From Serratia proteamaculans (GTDB lineage: Bacteria; Pseudomonadota; Gammaproteobacteria; Enterobacterales; Enterobacteriaceae), in NCBI RefSeq assembly GCF_008830365.1, contig NZ_WBKI01000001.1:1674001-1738000 (forward strand): a stretch of 64,000 nt of DNA, read 5' to 3'. Below the pieces are notes generated by a model. That model was not told where the DNA came from and did no database searches. It saw only the letters and a program-made list of their open reading frames with translations. The position numbers were made by a program, and so were the translations under genes. Of the stretch, positions 18,213-30,275 are shown piece after piece (within the stretch, counting starts at the first letter, position 1; each line of letters starts with the position of its first letter).

Positions 18213-19670
18213 TCAGAACATCGGCTGTGCCATCTGCACCAGCGTAATCAGCGGCTGCGGATAAACCCCCAACAGCAGCACCAACGCGGCGGAGATCAGC
18301 ACTACCACACCGCCTGCGGTCAACGCCCAGTTGTTCGGGGTATCGCGCTGCAGCGCTTCCGGCGCGCTGAGGAACAGACTGACGGTCACACGCAGGTAGT
18401 AGTACAAACCGATGGCGCTGCCCAGCACCACTGCGCCGGTCAACCACCACAGGTGAGCACTGACACCCATCGCGATAACAAAGAACTTACCGATAAAGCC
18501 CAGGGTCATCGGGATACCGGCCAGTGACAGCATCATCACCGTCATGACCGCAGACAGAATTGGCTTATGCCAGAACAGACCACGGTAGGAGAACAGTGAA
18601 TCGGCGTCCGGGCCACGGTACGGGCTGGACATCAGACTGACCACGCCGAACGCACCCAGGCTGCTGAACAGGTAACCGGCCAGGTAAACCCCGGCGGTTT
18701 CCAGCGACAGTTGATGGGTTTGCACCGCAATCAGCGCCACCAGCAGATAACCCAGGTGGGCGATCGACGAGTAACCCAGCAGTCGCTTGATGTTGGTCTG
18801 GCTGATGGCCATCAGGTTGCCGAACAAAATTGAGCAGACGGCAATGATTGACAGCACCATGCGCAGCGCTTCGTTGTCGGCGGCCGGTGCATACAGGAAC
18901 AAACGCATCACTACGGCAAAGATCGCAATCTTGCTGGCGGTCGCCAGGAAGGTTGAAACCGGCGCAGGCGCCCCCTGATACACATCCGGCGTCCACAGTT
19001 GGAACGGTACCAACGACAGCTTGAAGCCCAGACCAACAATCATCATGCCCATACCCGCCAGGATCAGCGGCTGGTGCATCATGTTTTCTTGCATGCTTTT
19101 GCCCAGACCGGCCAGTGACAGGTCACCGGACTCCGCATACAGCAGCGCCATACCGAACAGCAGGAATGACGACGCGGCAGCGGACAGCAACATGTACTTG
19201 ATAGCCGCTTCCAACGGGCGCTTCTGGCGGTAGGCATAGCCCACCAGGCCAAACAGCGGCAGCGAGATCAGTTCAATACCGAGGAACAGCGACGCCAGAT
19301 GGTTGGCGCTCGCCAGCAGAATGCCACCCATGGTCGCAATCAGCACCAGCAGGTAGAACTCTTCGCGGTTGTCCGGGTAACCGACCAGCCAAGGATAGGC
19401 AAAGGTACAGGTCGCCAGACTCGCCAGTATCACCAGCCCGGTATAGAACATCGAGTAGCCGTCTACCCGCATCAGCGGGGTGACGTCCATTGGGCCTACC
19501 TGGCCAACAAAGTACAGTGAAAGCAGCGCCAGGTTGAGACCGATCACGGTCAGGGTGGCGTTGATAAAGTGGTCGCGTCGCCACGCAATGCCTAGCATCA
19601 CAACCACCACCGTCAATCCGACGATCAACAGTGGTAACAATGCGATCAGTTGTTGAGGAGTTATTGTCAT
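18213..19670 (-). CDS. nuoN: NADH-quinone oxidoreductase subunit N
   Basis: Membrane-arm subunit of respiratory complex I, 485 residues, same length as the E. coli protein. It is one of three antiporter-like subunits (L, M, N) that carry proton channels. Fourteen or so hydrophobic segments are present, with the family signature region [17 protein letters not shown] (channel glutamate near residue 133) and [23 protein letters not shown] (lysine and the conserved TPDVY loop). It is the last gene of the operon: nuoM ends six bases before its start, and a terminator follows 17 bp after its stop. Confidence 0.97.
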   Translation of the reverse strand: MTITPQQLIALLPLLIVGLTVVVVMLGIAWRRDHFINATLTVIGLNLALLSLYFVGQVGPMDVTPLMRVDGYSMFYTGLVILASLATCTFAYPWLVGYPDNREEFYLLVLIATMGGILLASANHLASLFLGIELISLPLFGLVGYAYRQKRPLEAAIKYMLLSAAASSFLLFGMALLYAESGDLSLAGLGKSMQENMMHQPLILAGMGMMIVGLGFKLSLVPFQLWTPDVYQGAPAPVSTFLATASKIAIFAVVMRLFLYAPAADNEALRMVLSIIAVCSILFGNLMAISQTNIKRLLGYSSIAHLGYLLVALIAVQTHQLSLETAGVYLAGYLFSSLGAFGVVSLMSSPYRGPDADSLFSYRGLFWHKPILSAVMTVMMLSLAGIPMTLGFIGKFFVIAMGVSAHLWWLTGAVVLGSAIGLYYYLRVTVSLFLSAPEALQRDTPNNWALTAGGVVVLISAALVLLLGVYPQPLITLVQMAQPMF

Positions 19671-19676
19671 GGCGAA

Positions 19677-21206
19677 TTACGGCCTTGTTGTTGAAATTGC
19701 TGAAACTGACGAACCAAACCAGTGTTGCACGTTGCTCATCGCCGCATTGGAAGTATCCAGAATCGGCTGCGGGTAAACCCCGAGCAGAACCAGCAACACC
19801 ACCAGCAGCAGAATGATAAACAGCTCACGCGCGGTCATGCCCGGCAACGGTTGGTCAGATTTGGCTTTGCCGTAATAGGCGCGCTGCATCATGATCAACG
19901 AGTAAACCGAAGCAAACACCAGACCGAAGGTAGAAATCACGGTGATCACCGGCACAACCTGGTAGCTGCCGAACAGGATCATGAATTCACCGACGAAGTT
20001 ACCGGTACCCGGCATCCCCAGCGTCGCCACTGCGAAGAACAGCGACAGCGCAGGGATGTATTTGATACGTCCCCACAGGCCGCCCATTTCACGCATGTCA
20101 CGGGTATGCAGACGTTCGTACAGCTGGCCACAGATGATGAACATACCGGCCGCAGACAGGCCGTGCGCAATCATCTGGATCACCGCGCCCTGGTAAGCCA
20201 GTTGGCTGCCGGTGTAGATGGCGATCAGCACGAAGCCCATATGGGAAACCGAGGTGTAAGCAATCAGACGCTTGATGTCGGTCTGCGCAAACGCCATCCA
20301 GGCGCCGTAGAAGATACCGATCACACCCAGCCACATGGCGATAGGCGCAAACTCGTGCGACGCTTCCGGGAACAGCGGCAGGCTGAAACGCAACATGCCG
20401 TAGGCCGCGGTCTTCAGCAAGATCCCCGCCAGGTCCACAGAACCTGCGGTAGGGGCCTGGCTATGCGCATCAGGCAACCAGCCGTGCAGCGGTACCACAG
20501 GCATTTTCACCGCGAAGGCAATGAAGAAGCCCAGCATCAACAGGTATTGCACGTTGTGCGACATTGGCGTCTGCAGCAGGTCTTCGTAATCGAAGGTCCA
20601 CACGCCGGTCGCGTTATAGTGCACGAACACCAGGCCCATAATGGCAATCAGCATCACCAGACCGCTGGCCTGGGTATAGATGAAGAACTTGGTGGCCGCA
20701 GTGATGCGGGTTTTCCCATCCGACGCCTTGTGACCCCAGAGCGCAATCAGGAAGTACATCGGCACCAACATCATTTCCCAGAAGAAGAAGAACAGGAACA
20801 TGTCGATGGCGAGGAACACGCCGATTACCCCACCCAGGATCCACAGCAGGTTCAGGTGGAAGAAGCCCTGGTATTTCTGGATTTCACGCCAGGAACAGAG
20901 GATCGCCAGCACGCCCAGCAGGCCGGTCAGCACCACCATCAGCAGTGACAGGCCGTCCAGCGCCAGGTGGATGGAAATACCAAAGCGTGGGATCCACGGC
21001 AGCAGGAATTCAGACTGCCACTGCGGAATGCCTTTCGGCGTAGTCAATGTGTAGCCACCCTGCATCCACAGATACAGAGAAAGCGCCAATGTCAGCCCCA
21101 TTGCGATCAACGCAATCCAGCGCGGCACCTTAGTACCGAAGCGCTCAAACTGCCAGCACAGCAGACCGCCAATAAAGGGGATAAGAATTAGCCAAGGTAA
21201 TAGCAT
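19677..21206 (-). CDS. nuoM: NADH-quinone oxidoreductase subunit M
   Basis: Antiporter-like proton-channel subunit of complex I, 509 residues, the same as E. coli NuoM. Seen: FFFWEMMLVPMYFLIALWG with the conserved channel glutamate near residue 144, and the broken-helix region AFAVKMPVVPLHGWLPDAHSQAP with its key lysine near residue 234. A second conserved lysine lies in FAQTDIKRLIAYTSVSHMG. It lies 100 bp downstream of nuoL, the widest gap in the operon's 3' half, and that gap contains a strong hairpin (21248-21275). Confidence 0.97.
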   Translation of the reverse strand: MLLPWLILIPFIGGLLCWQFERFGTKVPRWIALIAMGLTLALSLYLWMQGGYTLTTPKGIPQWQSEFLLPWIPRFGISIHLALDGLSLLMVVLTGLLGVLAILCSWREIQKYQGFFHLNLLWILGGVIGVFLAIDMFLFFFFWEMMLVPMYFLIALWGHKASDGKTRITAATKFFIYTQASGLVMLIAIMGLVFVHYNATGVWTFDYEDLLQTPMSHNVQYLLMLGFFIAFAVKMPVVPLHGWLPDAHSQAPTAGSVDLAGILLKTAAYGMLRFSLPLFPEASHEFAPIAMWLGVIGIFYGAWMAFAQTDIKRLIAYTSVSHMGFVLIAIYTGSQLAYQGAVIQMIAHGLSAAGMFIICGQLYERLHTRDMREMGGLWGRIKYIPALSLFFAVATLGMPGTGNFVGEFMILFGSYQVVPVITVISTFGLVFASVYSLIMMQRAYYGKAKSDQPLPGMTARELFIILLLVVLLVLLGVYPQPILDTSNAAMSNVQHWFGSSVSAISTTRP

Positions 21207-21247
21207 GGCGTTTTGTGTCCCTTATACGAATAATTTCAAACTTTGTA

Positions 21248-21275
21248 CGTAGCGCCTGCCCTGCAGGGCGCTACG
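21248..21275. repeat. Intercistronic hairpin, nuoL-nuoM
   Basis: Perfect 9-bp arms CGTAGCGCC/GGCGCTACG with a 10-base loop, itself partly self-complementary (GCCCTGCAGGGC spans the loop). No T tract follows, so it is more likely an mRNA stability or processing element than a terminator. Confidence 0.6.
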
Positions 21276-21306
21276 CCCGAAAAATGCGTCTGTTTAAATT
21301 ATTCAA

Positions 21307-23154
21307 TTAAACCAGAATCAACAGAGCCAATACGACCACTGCACCCACACCCATAGACGCTATATACCAACGCACCTGACCGTTCTCGCTCACTGTCAGA
21401 CCTCGGTTCCCCCAGCGGGAGAAGATGGCCGGCAGATTCATCATCGAGTTCAGCGGATCACGCTGCAGCAACTTCGCAATACCCAGGTACGGCTTGACGA
21501 ACACTTTGTCGTACAGCCAGTCGAAGCCCCAGGCATGGAACCACCAGGTCGAGAAGAAACGTCCCGGTGCGCTCTTGGCAATGCGGGTCACCAGGCTACG
21601 TTTGCCCAGCCACAGTGCCGCCGCCAACAGGATGCCGACAATAGCCACTACGCCGGAGGTGATCTCCAATTGCAGTACGCTACCGTGCGCCAGCTCGGTG
21701 GTGTCTGGCAGTACGCCCTGCAGTGGCGGAACGATCATCGCGCCAACGAAGGTGGACAGCACCAGCAGAACCAACAGCGGCAGGTGGTGAGTGATGCCTT
21801 TACCGGCATGCGCTTTGATTTTCTCTTCGCCATGGAACACGATGAAAATCATACGGAAGGTGTACAGCGAGGTCATGAACGCACCGATCAGACCGGCAAT
21901 CATCAGGTTGATGTGACCGTTAGCCATCGCACCGGCCAGGATCTCATCCTTACTGAAGAAGCCTGCGGTGATCAGCGGCAAGGCCGACAGCGCAGCACCA
22001 CCCACCAGGAAGCAGACGTAAACCAGTGGAATACTCTTGCGCAGGCCACCCATCTTGAAGATGTTCTGCTCGTGATGGCAGGCCAGGATCACCGAACCGG
22101 AGGACAGGAACAGCAGCGCCTTGAAGAACGCATGGGTCATCAGGTGGAAGATAGCCGCATCCCACGCCTGCACGCCCAACGCCAGGAACATGTAGCCAAT
22201 CTGGCTCATGGTGGAGTAGGCAAGTACGCGTTTGATATCGGTCTGCACCAGCGCGGCAAAGCCAGCCAGCACCAGAGTCACCGCCCCGATAATCCCCACC
22301 AGATGCAACACTTCCGGCGCCATCAGGAACAGACCGTGAGTACGGGCAATCAGATAAACGCCCGCGGTCACCATGGTCGCCGCGTGGATCAGTGCGGAAA
22401 CCGGGGTTGGGCCCGCCATCGCATCTGCCAGCCAGGTCTGCAACGGCAACTGCGCCGATTTACCGACCGCACCACCCAGCAACATCAGGGTAGCCCAGGT
22501 GATCGCCGTATCGCCGATCGCCAGTTTTTGCGGTGCCAGGATCATCAGTTCGCGAATGTTCAGCGTGCCCAGCTCGTTGTAGAGAATGAACAGCGCAAAC
22601 GCCAGAAACACGTCACCGACACGAGTCACAATGAAGGCTTTCATCGCCGCCGCACCGTTAGCCGGATCCTTGTAATAGAAGCCGATCAACAGATAGCTGC
22701 ACAGGCCCACGCCTTCCCAACCCAGGTACAGCAGCAACAGGTTGTCTGCCAGTACCAATATCACCATGCTGGCGATAAACAGGTTGGTGTAAGCGAAGAA
22801 GCGTGAGTAGCCCTCTTCACCGCGCATGTACCAGGAAGCGAACATGTGGATGAAGAAGCCCACGCCGGTCACCACTGACAGCATGGTCAGCGACAGGCCG
22901 TCCAGCGTCAGGGTCACGCCAATGTTGAAGTTCCCGACGCTCATCCAGTTCCACAGGCTTTGCTCAAACAACTGCACGCCAGTGGCTTTCTGGGCGAAGA
23001 AATCCATCCCCACATAGACCGTGACCAGAGCAGCCAGGCCGATAGAGCCTACGCCGACGGTTGCCGAGGTGTTCTCAGACCAGCGGCCACGGGAAAAGGC
23101 CAACAGCAGGAACCCGATCAGCGGTAGCAGAATAGTTAAATATAATAGGTTCAT
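21307..23154 (-). CDS. nuoL: NADH-quinone oxidoreductase subunit L
   Basis: Largest membrane subunit of complex I, 615 residues (E. coli 613). It is the distal antiporter-like channel with the long lateral helix along the membrane arm. Seen: [22 protein letters not shown] with the essential glutamate near residue 145; [35 protein letters not shown] with its lysine and conserved histidines; and a C-terminal extension (about 530-615) for the lateral helix. The start codon overlaps the nuoK stop by four bases, showing translational coupling. Confidence 0.97.
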   Translation of the reverse strand: MNLLYLTILLPLIGFLLLAFSRGRWSENTSATVGVGSIGLAALVTVYVGMDFFAQKATGVQLFEQSLWNWMSVGNFNIGVTLTLDGLSLTMLSVVTGVGFFIHMFASWYMRGEEGYSRFFAYTNLFIASMVILVLADNLLLLYLGWEGVGLCSYLLIGFYYKDPANGAAAMKAFIVTRVGDVFLAFALFILYNELGTLNIRELMILAPQKLAIGDTAITWATLMLLGGAVGKSAQLPLQTWLADAMAGPTPVSALIHAATMVTAGVYLIARTHGLFLMAPEVLHLVGIIGAVTLVLAGFAALVQTDIKRVLAYSTMSQIGYMFLALGVQAWDAAIFHLMTHAFFKALLFLSSGSVILACHHEQNIFKMGGLRKSIPLVYVCFLVGGAALSALPLITAGFFSKDEILAGAMANGHINLMIAGLIGAFMTSLYTFRMIFIVFHGEEKIKAHAGKGITHHLPLLVLLVLSTFVGAMIVPPLQGVLPDTTELAHGSVLQLEITSGVVAIVGILLAAALWLGKRSLVTRIAKSAPGRFFSTWWFHAWGFDWLYDKVFVKPYLGIAKLLQRDPLNSMMNLPAIFSRWGNRGLTVSENGQVRWYIASMGVGAVVVLALLILV

Positions 23155-23453
23155 CCGCGCATCTCACTGACAGTATCAATATTCAGGGTATGACGACGAC
23201 GGTAAAGCTGCAGCAGCAATGCCAGACCAATACTGGCCTCGGCGGCTGCCAGGCTGATCGCCAGGATATACATCACCTGCCCGTCCGGTTGGCCCCAGTA
23301 GCTGCCCGCAACGATAAACGCCAATGCTGCGGCGTTGATCATCACTTCCAGACTGATCAGCATAAACAGCAGATTGCGACGGACCAGCAACCCGGTCAGA
23401 CCCAGGACGAACAGGATCGCCGCCAGGATCAGGCCATGTTGAAGAGGGATCAT
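23151..23453 (-). CDS. nuoK: NADH-quinone oxidoreductase subunit K
   Basis: Small three-helix membrane subunit of complex I, 100 residues, identical in length to E. coli NuoK. Helices lie at about residues 5-22, 29-50 and 62-85. The conserved membrane glutamates sit in [17 protein letters not shown] (Glu36) and [17 protein letters not shown] (Glu72), both implicated in proton transfer. It overlaps both neighbours by four bases (nuoJ before, nuoL after). Confidence 0.97.
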   Translation of the reverse strand: MIPLQHGLILAAILFVLGLTGLLVRRNLLFMLISLEVMINAAALAFIVAGSYWGQPDGQVMYILAISLAAAEASIGLALLLQLYRRRHTLNIDTVSEMRG

Positions 23454-24010
23454 GCTTGCTCCTCCGATTTTCTTCTCGCCATTTCGCTACTGGCCGGGGC
23501 GTTGCTCAACACCTCACCCGGTTTGTGCTCACGGCCAATGTGGAAGGCAACAACCAGACCTGCCAACAGCAGCATTGAAGCCAGCTCAACCGCCAGAACG
23601 TAAGGACCAAACAGGCTGATCCCCACCGCTTTAGCATCAACCATCTCACCGCTGATGCCCTGATCGGACACGCTGCGGATAGCGACAATCAGCACCGCCA
23701 ACAGCGCCAGCGACAAGATGCCAGGGCCGATCCACACCGACGGCTTCAGCCAATCGCGTTCTTGCTGCTGCACCGCGTTGCCGAGGTTCAGCATCATCAC
23801 CACGAACACGAACAACACCATGATGGCGCCGGCGTAGACGATGATTTCCAATGCCGCGGCGAAGTACGCGCCGAGTGAGAAAAAGACTGCAGAGATCGCC
23901 AGTAACGAAACGATCAGATACAGCAACGCATGCACAGGATTGGTATGCGAGATCACGCGAATTGTCGAGATCACCGCAATAAAACCTGCCAGATAAAAGG
24001 CAATTTCCAT
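23450..24010 (-). CDS. nuoJ: NADH-quinone oxidoreductase subunit J
   Basis: Membrane subunit of complex I, 186 residues (E. coli 184). The start at 24010 gives [16 protein letters not shown], the normal N-terminus, with TAAGGAG upstream; a longer open frame would overlap nuoI. Five helices, with the conserved [20 protein letters not shown] segment (helix 3, which contains a pi-bulge in known structures) near residues 55-74. The C-terminal tail is charged and variable. It follows nuoI by 13 bp and overlaps nuoK by four. Confidence 0.96.
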   Translation of the reverse strand: MEIAFYLAGFIAVISTIRVISHTNPVHALLYLIVSLLAISAVFFSLGAYFAAALEIIVYAGAIMVLFVFVVMMLNLGNAVQQQERDWLKPSVWIGPGILSLALLAVLIVAIRSVSDQGISGEMVDAKAVGISLFGPYVLAVELASMLLLAGLVVAFHIGREHKPGEVLSNAPASSEMARRKSEEQA

Positions 24011-24023
24011 GCTTGCTGGCTCC

Positions 24024-24566
24024 TTAAGGCAACAGACCTTTGACGTCGATCGGTTTGGCTTCGTTTTCGGCTTCGCCCTTGGCTTTGCCGTCAATCGCCA
24101 TACCGGCCATCCGGTAGAAGTTATATTCCGGATATTTACCCGGCCCCGAGATCAACAGATCTTCTTTTTCGTACACCAGATCCTGACGCTTGAACTCACC
24201 CATTTCGAAATCCGGCGTCAGCTGGATCGCGGTAGTTGGGCAAGCTTCTTCGCACAGGCCGCAGAAAATGCAGCGCGAGAAGTTGATGCGGAAGAACTCC
24301 GGGTACCAACGGCCGTCTTTCTGTTCTGCTTTTTGCAGCGAGATACAGCCCACCGGGCAGGCAACCGCACACAGGTTACAAGCCACGCAGCGCTCTTCGC
24401 CGTCCGGATCGCGCGTCAGCACGATGCGGCCACGGTAGCGCGGCGGCAGGTAAACCGGTTCTTCCGGATACATCTGGGTTTCGCGTTTGGCGAAGGCATG
24501 CATGCCTATCATCCAAATACTGCGCACCTGGGTGCCGAAACCAACCAATAACTCTTTCAATGTCAT
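24024..24566 (-). CDS. nuoI: NADH-quinone oxidoreductase subunit I
   Basis: Peripheral-arm iron-sulfur subunit of complex I, 180 residues, same as E. coli. It carries clusters N6a and N6b, passing electrons toward N2 in NuoB. Two ferredoxin motifs are intact: Cys60, 63, 66, 70 ([12 protein letters not shown]) and Cys99, 102, 105, 109 ([12 protein letters not shown]). An amphipathic N-terminal helix touches the membrane. It lies 14 bp downstream of nuoH. Confidence 0.97.
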   Translation of the reverse strand: MTLKELLVGFGTQVRSIWMIGMHAFAKRETQMYPEEPVYLPPRYRGRIVLTRDPDGEERCVACNLCAVACPVGCISLQKAEQKDGRWYPEFFRINFSRCIFCGLCEEACPTTAIQLTPDFEMGEFKRQDLVYEKEDLLISGPGKYPEYNFYRMAGMAIDGKAKGEAENEAKPIDVKGLLP

Positions 24567-24580
24567 GGTTTATTCACCCC

Positions 24581-25558
24581 TTATTGAGCGTTGTACAAAA
24601 TGACTGCGGCAGTCGCCAGCAGGTTCAGTAGCGTCAACGGCAGACAGACTTTCCAGCCGAAGGACATCACCTGGTCATAGCGTGGGCGTGGCAGAGCAGC
24701 ACGAATCAGAATGAACATCATCATGAAGAAAGCCGTTTTCAGCGCGAACCAGATGAATGGCGGTAGGAAAGGACCCTGCCAGCCACCGAAGAACAACGTC
24801 ACAATCAGGGCAGAAACGGTGACGATACCTATGTATTCACCCACGAAGAACAGACCGAACTTCATGCCGGAATATTCAATGTGGTAACCGTCAGCCAGTT
24901 CCTGCTCGGCTTCCGGTTGGTCAAACGGGTGACGGTGACACACCGCCACGCCGGCAATCGCAAAGGTAATGAAACCAAAGAATTGCGGGATGACGTTCCA
25001 CATGTGCGCCTGAGACTCAACGATCGCCTGCATGTTGAAGGAGTCCGCCTGCGCCACCACACCCATCAACGACAGGCCGATGAACACTTCGTAGCTCAGG
25101 GTTTGCGCAGAAGCACGCATCGCCCCCAACAGCGAGTATTTGTTGTTGCTCGACCAGCCGGCAAACAGCACGGCGTAAACCGCCAGGCCGGCCATCATCA
25201 GGAAGAACAAAATACCGATGTTAAGGTCAGACACCGCCCAGGTCGGACTGACCGGGACGATGGCAAATGCCAGCAACAGGGAAGTAAAGGCGATCATCGG
25301 CGCCAGGGTAAAGATCACCCGGTCGGAGAATTTCGGTACCCAGTCTTCCTTGAAGAACATTTTGATCATATCGGCGACCAGCTGCAGTGAGCCACCCCAG
25401 CCGACACGGTTCGGTCCATAACGGTTCTGGAACAAGCCGAGCAAACGGCGTTCGCCGAAGCTCATGAATGCCCCACAGGTGACTACGACCAGCAGGATCA
25501 CTACCGCTTTAAGAATGGAGATCAGAATGTCGATCACCTCAGGGGTAAACCAGCTCAT
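24581..25558 (-). CDS. nuoH: NADH-quinone oxidoreductase subunit H
   Basis: Membrane subunit at the junction of the two arms of complex I; it forms much of the quinone entry chamber. Protein of 325 residues, same as E. coli, with eight helices. The conserved loop [22 protein letters not shown] (residues about 32-53) and the acidic loop [27 protein letters not shown] (near 205-230) are intact. The start overlaps the nuoG stop by four bases. Confidence 0.97.
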   Translation of the reverse strand: MSWFTPEVIDILISILKAVVILLVVVTCGAFMSFGERRLLGLFQNRYGPNRVGWGGSLQLVADMIKMFFKEDWVPKFSDRVIFTLAPMIAFTSLLLAFAIVPVSPTWAVSDLNIGILFFLMMAGLAVYAVLFAGWSSNNKYSLLGAMRASAQTLSYEVFIGLSLMGVVAQADSFNMQAIVESQAHMWNVIPQFFGFITFAIAGVAVCHRHPFDQPEAEQELADGYHIEYSGMKFGLFFVGEYIGIVTVSALIVTLFFGGWQGPFLPPFIWFALKTAFFMMMFILIRAALPRPRYDQVMSFGWKVCLPLTLLNLLATAAVILYNAQ

Positions 25559-28293
25559 CGTGTTGCCTCCCGCAGATTTTCAACCGTTGCACCCACCAGT
25601 ACCGGCGAGATCCCTGGCAAGCCGAGCGGTAAGCCCACCTGGCCCTGGGCCAGGGTTTCACTCAGACGCACCGGCAGACGCAAGGTCTGGCCCGCACAGC
25701 TGAACTCCACCAGCGCACCGGCATTGACGCCAAGCGCAGCAGCGTCGGTCGGGTTGACCATCACATAGGCATCCGGCATGCGCTGCTGAATCACCCCGGA
25801 ACGCTGTGACATTTCATCACTGCCGAACAGGTGGTAATACGGCGCGACACGCCAGCCTTGCTGTTGACCAAAGGCGGCAGGCACTTGGGTGAAGTAACCC
25901 AGCTTGCCCTCCCCCGCTTCGATCAAGCGCACGCCCGGATCGCCATGACGCAACTTGCCACCCACTTCGGCCTGGAATTTGTTCCAGGCTTGCGGTGAGT
26001 TCCAACCTGGTGCCCAGGCGAACGGGATCTGCTGACGATCGGCAAACGGGCTGTTATTCCCTTCCATTGAGAAGGCGAACATGGTGTCTTTATCCTGCGG
26101 CTGACGCGGTTCGTGCACGCTGATATTGGCGCGCATCGCCGTACGGCCACTGGAGCGAATCGGAGAACGTGCCAGTTTCTGGCCGCGGATACGGAAACTC
26201 GCATCCGGCGCAGCGTCGACAATACCCTGCAACTGCGGCAACGCGGTGACACAGGCTTCGATCACATGGTCGAGCTGCGTCCAATCCACGTGGCGGCTGG
26301 TATAGGTGGAATGCAGCGAGTGCATCCAACGCCAGCTTTCCAGCATCACGGTGTAAACGTCTTTCTTCGCGTCGTCGTAGTACGCCGGATCGTAAACCTG
26401 GAAGAAACGCTGTGCGCGGCCTTCCTGGTTGACCAGAGTACCGTCGCTTTCGGCGAAGCTGGCCGCCGACAGGATCAGGTTAGCCTTGTCCATGATGGCG
26501 GTACGCTGGTGATCGACCACGATCAGGTTACTGACCTTGGCCAGCGCAGCGTCCACTTTCGCCGCCGGCGCATGCCGGTAGAGATCGTTTTCCATCACGA
26601 TGGCCGTGTCGGCTTCGCCGCTTTCCAATTGGGTCAGTGCCTGATCGAGCGAACCGCCGCCGATCATCGACAAACCGATGCTGTTGGCAGCGCTGGCGAC
26701 AAAGGTGATGCCGACGTCAGAACCGCGATCCTTCAGCGCTTTGGCGATATTGGCCGCCGCTTCGATGATGGCTTCGCTGCCAGCGTTGCTGCCGGTAACG
26801 ATCAGCGGTTTACGCGCGTCGGTCAGCGCCTGCACGATAATGTCGACTTTCTTGTTCAGGCCATCAGCCAAATCGTTGACCGCCGGTGCCGCGTTGTCCA
26901 GCGCATGGGCGATAGCGAAGCCGAAGCGCGCCTGCTCATCCACCGGTGCACGGTAGTTCCATGCCGCGATGTCGTCCAGACGGGTGTTATCCACGTTGGT
27001 AACGAACAGCGGGTGTTTGGCGTGCTGGCCGATGTTCTGCACCGCAGCAATCTGCCAGTCGGCAACGCGTTGGGCCGCAGCCATGGCGCGAGCCTTGCCC
27101 TTCACCGCCTGACGTACCGACAGGGCAATACGTGCGCCGGTCTGGGTCAGATCTTCACCCAGCACCAGCACCGCGTCGTAACCTTCGATTTCGCGCAGCG
27201 CAGGCGTGTGAACGCCGCTGTTTTGCAGCACGTTCAGCATTAGGTCCAGACGGCCCTGCTCGGCCTGCGAGATACCGGTGTAGAAGTTCTCGGCACCCAC
27301 CAAATCACGCAGTGCAAAGTTACTTTCCAGGCTGGCGCGTGGTGAGCCAATGCCGATGGTTTTCTTCGCCTGACGCAGAATATCTGCCGCGCCCTGCATC
27401 GCCTGCTCGGCGTTCAGGGTGATCCAGTCGTTGCCACGCAGTTGTTGTGGCTGACGTGGACGATCTTTCTGGTTCACGTAGCCATAACCGAAGCGGCCGC
27501 GGTCACACAGGAAGTAGTGGTTCACGCTGCCGTTATAACGGTTTTCGATACGACGCAGTTCACCATAGCGCTCGCCAGGGCTGGTGTTACAGCCGATGCT
27601 GCACTGCTGGCAGATGCTTGGCGCAAACTGCATGTCCCACTTACGGTTATACCGCTCGGAGTGGGTTTTATCGGTGAACACGCCGGTCGGGCACACTTCC
27701 ACCAGGTTACCGGAGAACTCGCTTTCCAGCGTGCCGCTCTCGGTACGACCGAAGTAGACGTTGTCGTGCGCGCCGTACACACCGAAATCGGTGCCGTCCG
27801 CATAATCCTTGTAGTAGCGCACACAACGGTAACAGGCGATACAGCGGTTCATCTCATGCGAGATAAACGGCCCCAGCTCCTGGTTGTTGTGAGTACGCTT
27901 ACTGAAACGGTATTTACGGAAGCTGTGGCCGGTCATTACTGTCATATCCTGCAGGTGACAGTTACCGCCTTCTTCACATACCGGACAGTCGTGCGGGTGG
28001 TTGGTCATCAACCACTCAACCACGCTTTCGCGGAACTGTTTGGCTTCGCCATCGTCAATGGAAATAAAGGTTCCATCGGATGCCGGTGTCATACAAGACA
28101 TCACCAAACGGCCACGCGTATCTTCCGCGTTTTGGTATTGCTTTACCGCACATTGGCGGCAAGCGCCGACGCTTCCCAGCGCCGGATGCCAGCAAAAGTA
28201 AGGAATATCGAGCCCGAGGGAGAGACAAGCCTGCAGCAGGTTGTCGGCCCCATCTACGTCGTATTCTTTGCCGTCTACATGAATCGTAGCCAT
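25555..28293 (-). CDS. nuoG: NADH-quinone oxidoreductase subunit G
   Basis: Large iron-sulfur subunit of complex I, 912 residues (E. coli about 908). The N-terminal 2Fe-2S domain has [15 protein letters not shown] plus a later cysteine (cluster N1b). A His-Cys motif ([17 protein letters not shown]) and two 4Fe-4S motifs ([19 protein letters not shown]) follow. The rest is a molybdopterin-oxidoreductase-like domain that has lost its cofactor. The second ATG (28293) is preferred: it gives [13 protein letters not shown], and GGAAG is 10 bases upstream, against one base for the first ATG. It overlaps nuoH by four bases. Confidence 0.97.
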   Translation of the reverse strand: MATIHVDGKEYDVDGADNLLQACLSLGLDIPYFCWHPALGSVGACRQCAVKQYQNAEDTRGRLVMSCMTPASDGTFISIDDGEAKQFRESVVEWLMTNHPHDCPVCEEGGNCHLQDMTVMTGHSFRKYRFSKRTHNNQELGPFISHEMNRCIACYRCVRYYKDYADGTDFGVYGAHDNVYFGRTESGTLESEFSGNLVEVCPTGVFTDKTHSERYNRKWDMQFAPSICQQCSIGCNTSPGERYGELRRIENRYNGSVNHYFLCDRGRFGYGYVNQKDRPRQPQQLRGNDWITLNAEQAMQGAADILRQAKKTIGIGSPRASLESNFALRDLVGAENFYTGISQAEQGRLDLMLNVLQNSGVHTPALREIEGYDAVLVLGEDLTQTGARIALSVRQAVKGKARAMAAAQRVADWQIAAVQNIGQHAKHPLFVTNVDNTRLDDIAAWNYRAPVDEQARFGFAIAHALDNAAPAVNDLADGLNKKVDIIVQALTDARKPLIVTGSNAGSEAIIEAAANIAKALKDRGSDVGITFVASAANSIGLSMIGGGSLDQALTQLESGEADTAIVMENDLYRHAPAAKVDAALAKVSNLIVVDHQRTAIMDKANLILSAASFAESDGTLVNQEGRAQRFFQVYDPAYYDDAKKDVYTVMLESWRWMHSLHSTYTSRHVDWTQLDHVIEACVTALPQLQGIVDAAPDASFRIRGQKLARSPIRSSGRTAMRANISVHEPRQPQDKDTMFAFSMEGNNSPFADRQQIPFAWAPGWNSPQAWNKFQAEVGGKLRHGDPGVRLIEAGEGKLGYFTQVPAAFGQQQGWRVAPYYHLFGSDEMSQRSGVIQQRMPDAYVMVNPTDAAALGVNAGALVEFSCAGQTLRLPVRLSETLAQGQVGLPLGLPGISPVLVGATVENLREATR

Positions 28294-28313
28294 AGTCAGC
28301 ATGCTTCCAAGTG

Positions 28314-28331
28314 GCCTGCCTTGCGGCAGGC
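28314..28331. repeat. Intercistronic hairpin, nuoF-nuoG
   Basis: Perfect 7-bp stem GCCTGCC/GGCAGGC with a TTGC tetraloop in the 79-bp gap between nuoF and nuoG. There is no T tract; probably an mRNA stability or processing element. Confidence 0.55.
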
Positions 28332-28372
28332 GTTAATCAAAAATTCTGGCCGTGTCGTCGGGGCGAGTCGGC

Positions 28373-29725
28373 TTACCAGCGTTGCTTCAGCAGATTGTTT
28401 GGCTGAATACCGCCAATCGCATGCGCGTTACTAAAGTGCTTCACGGCAATGCCCGCTTCGAACTCTTCACGGAAATATTTAATCGCGCTTTGCAGTGGCT
28501 CTACGGCACCTGGCGCATGGGCGCAGAAGGTTTTGCCCGGGCCGAGAGAACGGCACAGTTGCTCAAGGGTTTCGATATCCCCCGGCTGCCCTTCGCCGTT
28601 TTCCAGCGCACGCAGGATCTTCACGCTCCACGGCAGACCGTCACGGCATGGTGTACACCAGCCGCAGGACTCGCGAGAGAAAAACTCTTCCAGGTTACGC
28701 ACCAGCGGAACCATGCCAATCTCGTGGTCTACGGCCATCGCCAGCGCGGTACCGAGACGGCTGCCGGCTTTACCGATGCTCTCGAAGTCCATCGGCAGAT
28801 CGAGGTGATCGGCGGTCAGGAAGTCGGTGCCCGCGCCGCCTGGCTGCCAGGCTTTGAAACGCAGACCGTCACGCATGCCACCGGCGTAATCTTCCAGAAT
28901 TTCACGTGCGGTGGTACCAAACGGCAGCTCCCAAACGCCTGGGTTTTTCACCCGGCCGGAGAAGCCCATCAGTTTGGTACCGGCATCGTTACTCTTGCCG
29001 GCGGAGATCCCCTTGTACCAGTCAACGCCGCCGTCAAGGATCGCCGGAACGTTACACAGGGTTTCTACGTTATTGACGCAGGTCGGTTTGCCCCAGACAC
29101 CGGAGGACGCCGGGAAAGGTGGCTTGGAACGCGGGTTGGCACGGCGGCCTTCCAGCGAGTTGATCAGTGCGGTTTCTTCGCCACAGATGTAGCGACCGGC
29201 GCCGGTATGAACAATCAGCTCGAAGTCGAAGCCGCTGCCCATGATGTTCTTGCCCAAATAACCGGCTTCGGTGGCTTCAGCGATCGCCCGGCGCAAATGC
29301 ACCGCAGCTTCGATGTACTCACCACGCAGGAAGATGTAGCCGCGATAGGCCTTCAGCGCGAACGCCGAGATCAACATGCCTTCCACCAACAGGTGCGGCA
29401 GTTGCTCCATCAACAAGCGGTCTTTATAGGTGCCCGGCTCCATTTCATCGGCGTTACACAGCAGGTAACGGATGTTCATGGATTCGTCTTTCGGCATCAG
29501 GCTCCACTTCAAACCGGTGGAGAAACCTGCACCGCCACGACCTTTCAGCCCGGCGTTTTTCACCAGGGTGACGATCTCGTCCGGGGCCAGGCCCTTGATG
29601 GCCTTTTCGGCACCGGCATAGCCGTTCTTGCTGCGGTATTCATCCAGCCAGACCGGCTGTTTGTCATCGCGCAGCCGCCAGGTCAGCGGGTGCATTTCGG
29701 GAGTGCGCACAATGTCTTTAATCAT
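28373..29725 (-). CDS. nuoF: NADH-quinone oxidoreductase subunit F
   Basis: NADH-oxidising subunit of complex I, 450 residues (E. coli 445). It binds NADH and FMN in the glycine-rich site [13 protein letters not shown] (residues about 63-75) and in [19 protein letters not shown]. The N3 4Fe-4S cluster ligands are present as [11 protein letters not shown] near residue 353 plus a downstream cysteine in KTFCAHAPG. The start codon overlaps the nuoE stop (ATGA-type overlap), so the diaphorase module E-F is translationally coupled. Confidence 0.97.
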   Translation of the reverse strand: MIKDIVRTPEMHPLTWRLRDDKQPVWLDEYRSKNGYAGAEKAIKGLAPDEIVTLVKNAGLKGRGGAGFSTGLKWSLMPKDESMNIRYLLCNADEMEPGTYKDRLLMEQLPHLLVEGMLISAFALKAYRGYIFLRGEYIEAAVHLRRAIAEATEAGYLGKNIMGSGFDFELIVHTGAGRYICGEETALINSLEGRRANPRSKPPFPASSGVWGKPTCVNNVETLCNVPAILDGGVDWYKGISAGKSNDAGTKLMGFSGRVKNPGVWELPFGTTAREILEDYAGGMRDGLRFKAWQPGGAGTDFLTADHLDLPMDFESIGKAGSRLGTALAMAVDHEIGMVPLVRNLEEFFSRESCGWCTPCRDGLPWSVKILRALENGEGQPGDIETLEQLCRSLGPGKTFCAHAPGAVEPLQSAIKYFREEFEAGIAVKHFSNAHAIGGIQPNNLLKQRW

Positions 29726-30273
29726 TGATACTGCTCCAGTAGCGTCTCGATATCTTCAGGCTTCAGCTGACTGTGAGTGTCCTCATCAATCATCATGGTC
29801 GGCCCTTTATCGCAGTTGCCCAGGCAGCAGGTTGGCAGCAGAGTGAAACGGCCATCAAAGGTGGTTTGACCCGGTTTGATGCTCAGCTTCTTCTCAATGG
29901 CGGCCTGAATGCCCTGGTAACCGGTGATGTGACAAACAACGCTGTCACAATAACGGATCACGTGACGTCCTACTGGCTGACGGAAAATCTGGCTGTAGAA
30001 CGTGGCCACGCCTTCTACGTCGCTGGCAGGAATGCCCAGCAGTTCCGCGATGGCATAAATCGCCCCATCCGGAACCCAGCCACGCTGCTTCTGCACAATT
30101 TTCAGTGCTTCGATAGAGGCGGCGCGTGGGTCCTCGTAATGGTGCTTTTCGTGCTCGATCGCATCACGTTCTTCCGCACTCAGCTCAAATGCATCAACGC
30201 CGCTCTGAGGAGCGGCCGCATTGATAGGTTCAAGCGCGGGGTTATTCGCGTGATTGTCTTTTTGATCATGCAT
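29722..30273 (-). CDS. nuoE: NADH-quinone oxidoreductase subunit E
   Basis: Thioredoxin-like 2Fe-2S subunit (cluster N1a) of the complex I NADH-dehydrogenase module. Ligands are visible in [10 protein letters not shown] and in [10 protein letters not shown]. It has 183 residues, 17 more than the E. coli protein (166), because of a longer polar N-terminus ([22 protein letters not shown]) before the conserved [14 protein letters not shown]. The extension reads in frame with a normal ATG two bases after the nuoCD stop, so it is probably real, but a later start cannot be excluded. Confidence 0.95.
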   Translation of the reverse strand: MHDQKDNHANNPALEPINAAAPQSGVDAFELSAEERDAIEHEKHHYEDPRAASIEALKIVQKQRGWVPDGAIYAIAELLGIPASDVEGVATFYSQIFRQPVGRHVIRYCDSVVCHITGYQGIQAAIEKKLSIKPGQTTFDGRFTLLPTCCLGNCDKGPTMMIDEDTHSQLKPEDIETLLEQYQ

Positions 30274-30275
30274 AG

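Noticed and set aside
17686-18450. Minus-strand frame crossing from inside nuoN through the repeat into the LysR gene
   Set aside because: It runs out of frame with nuoN across the terminators and antisense to LysR; explained by GC-rich third positions.
28352-29728. Plus-strand open frame of about 458 codons opposite nuoF
   Set aside because: Mirror of nuoF with composition typical of an antisense frame; no family resemblance.
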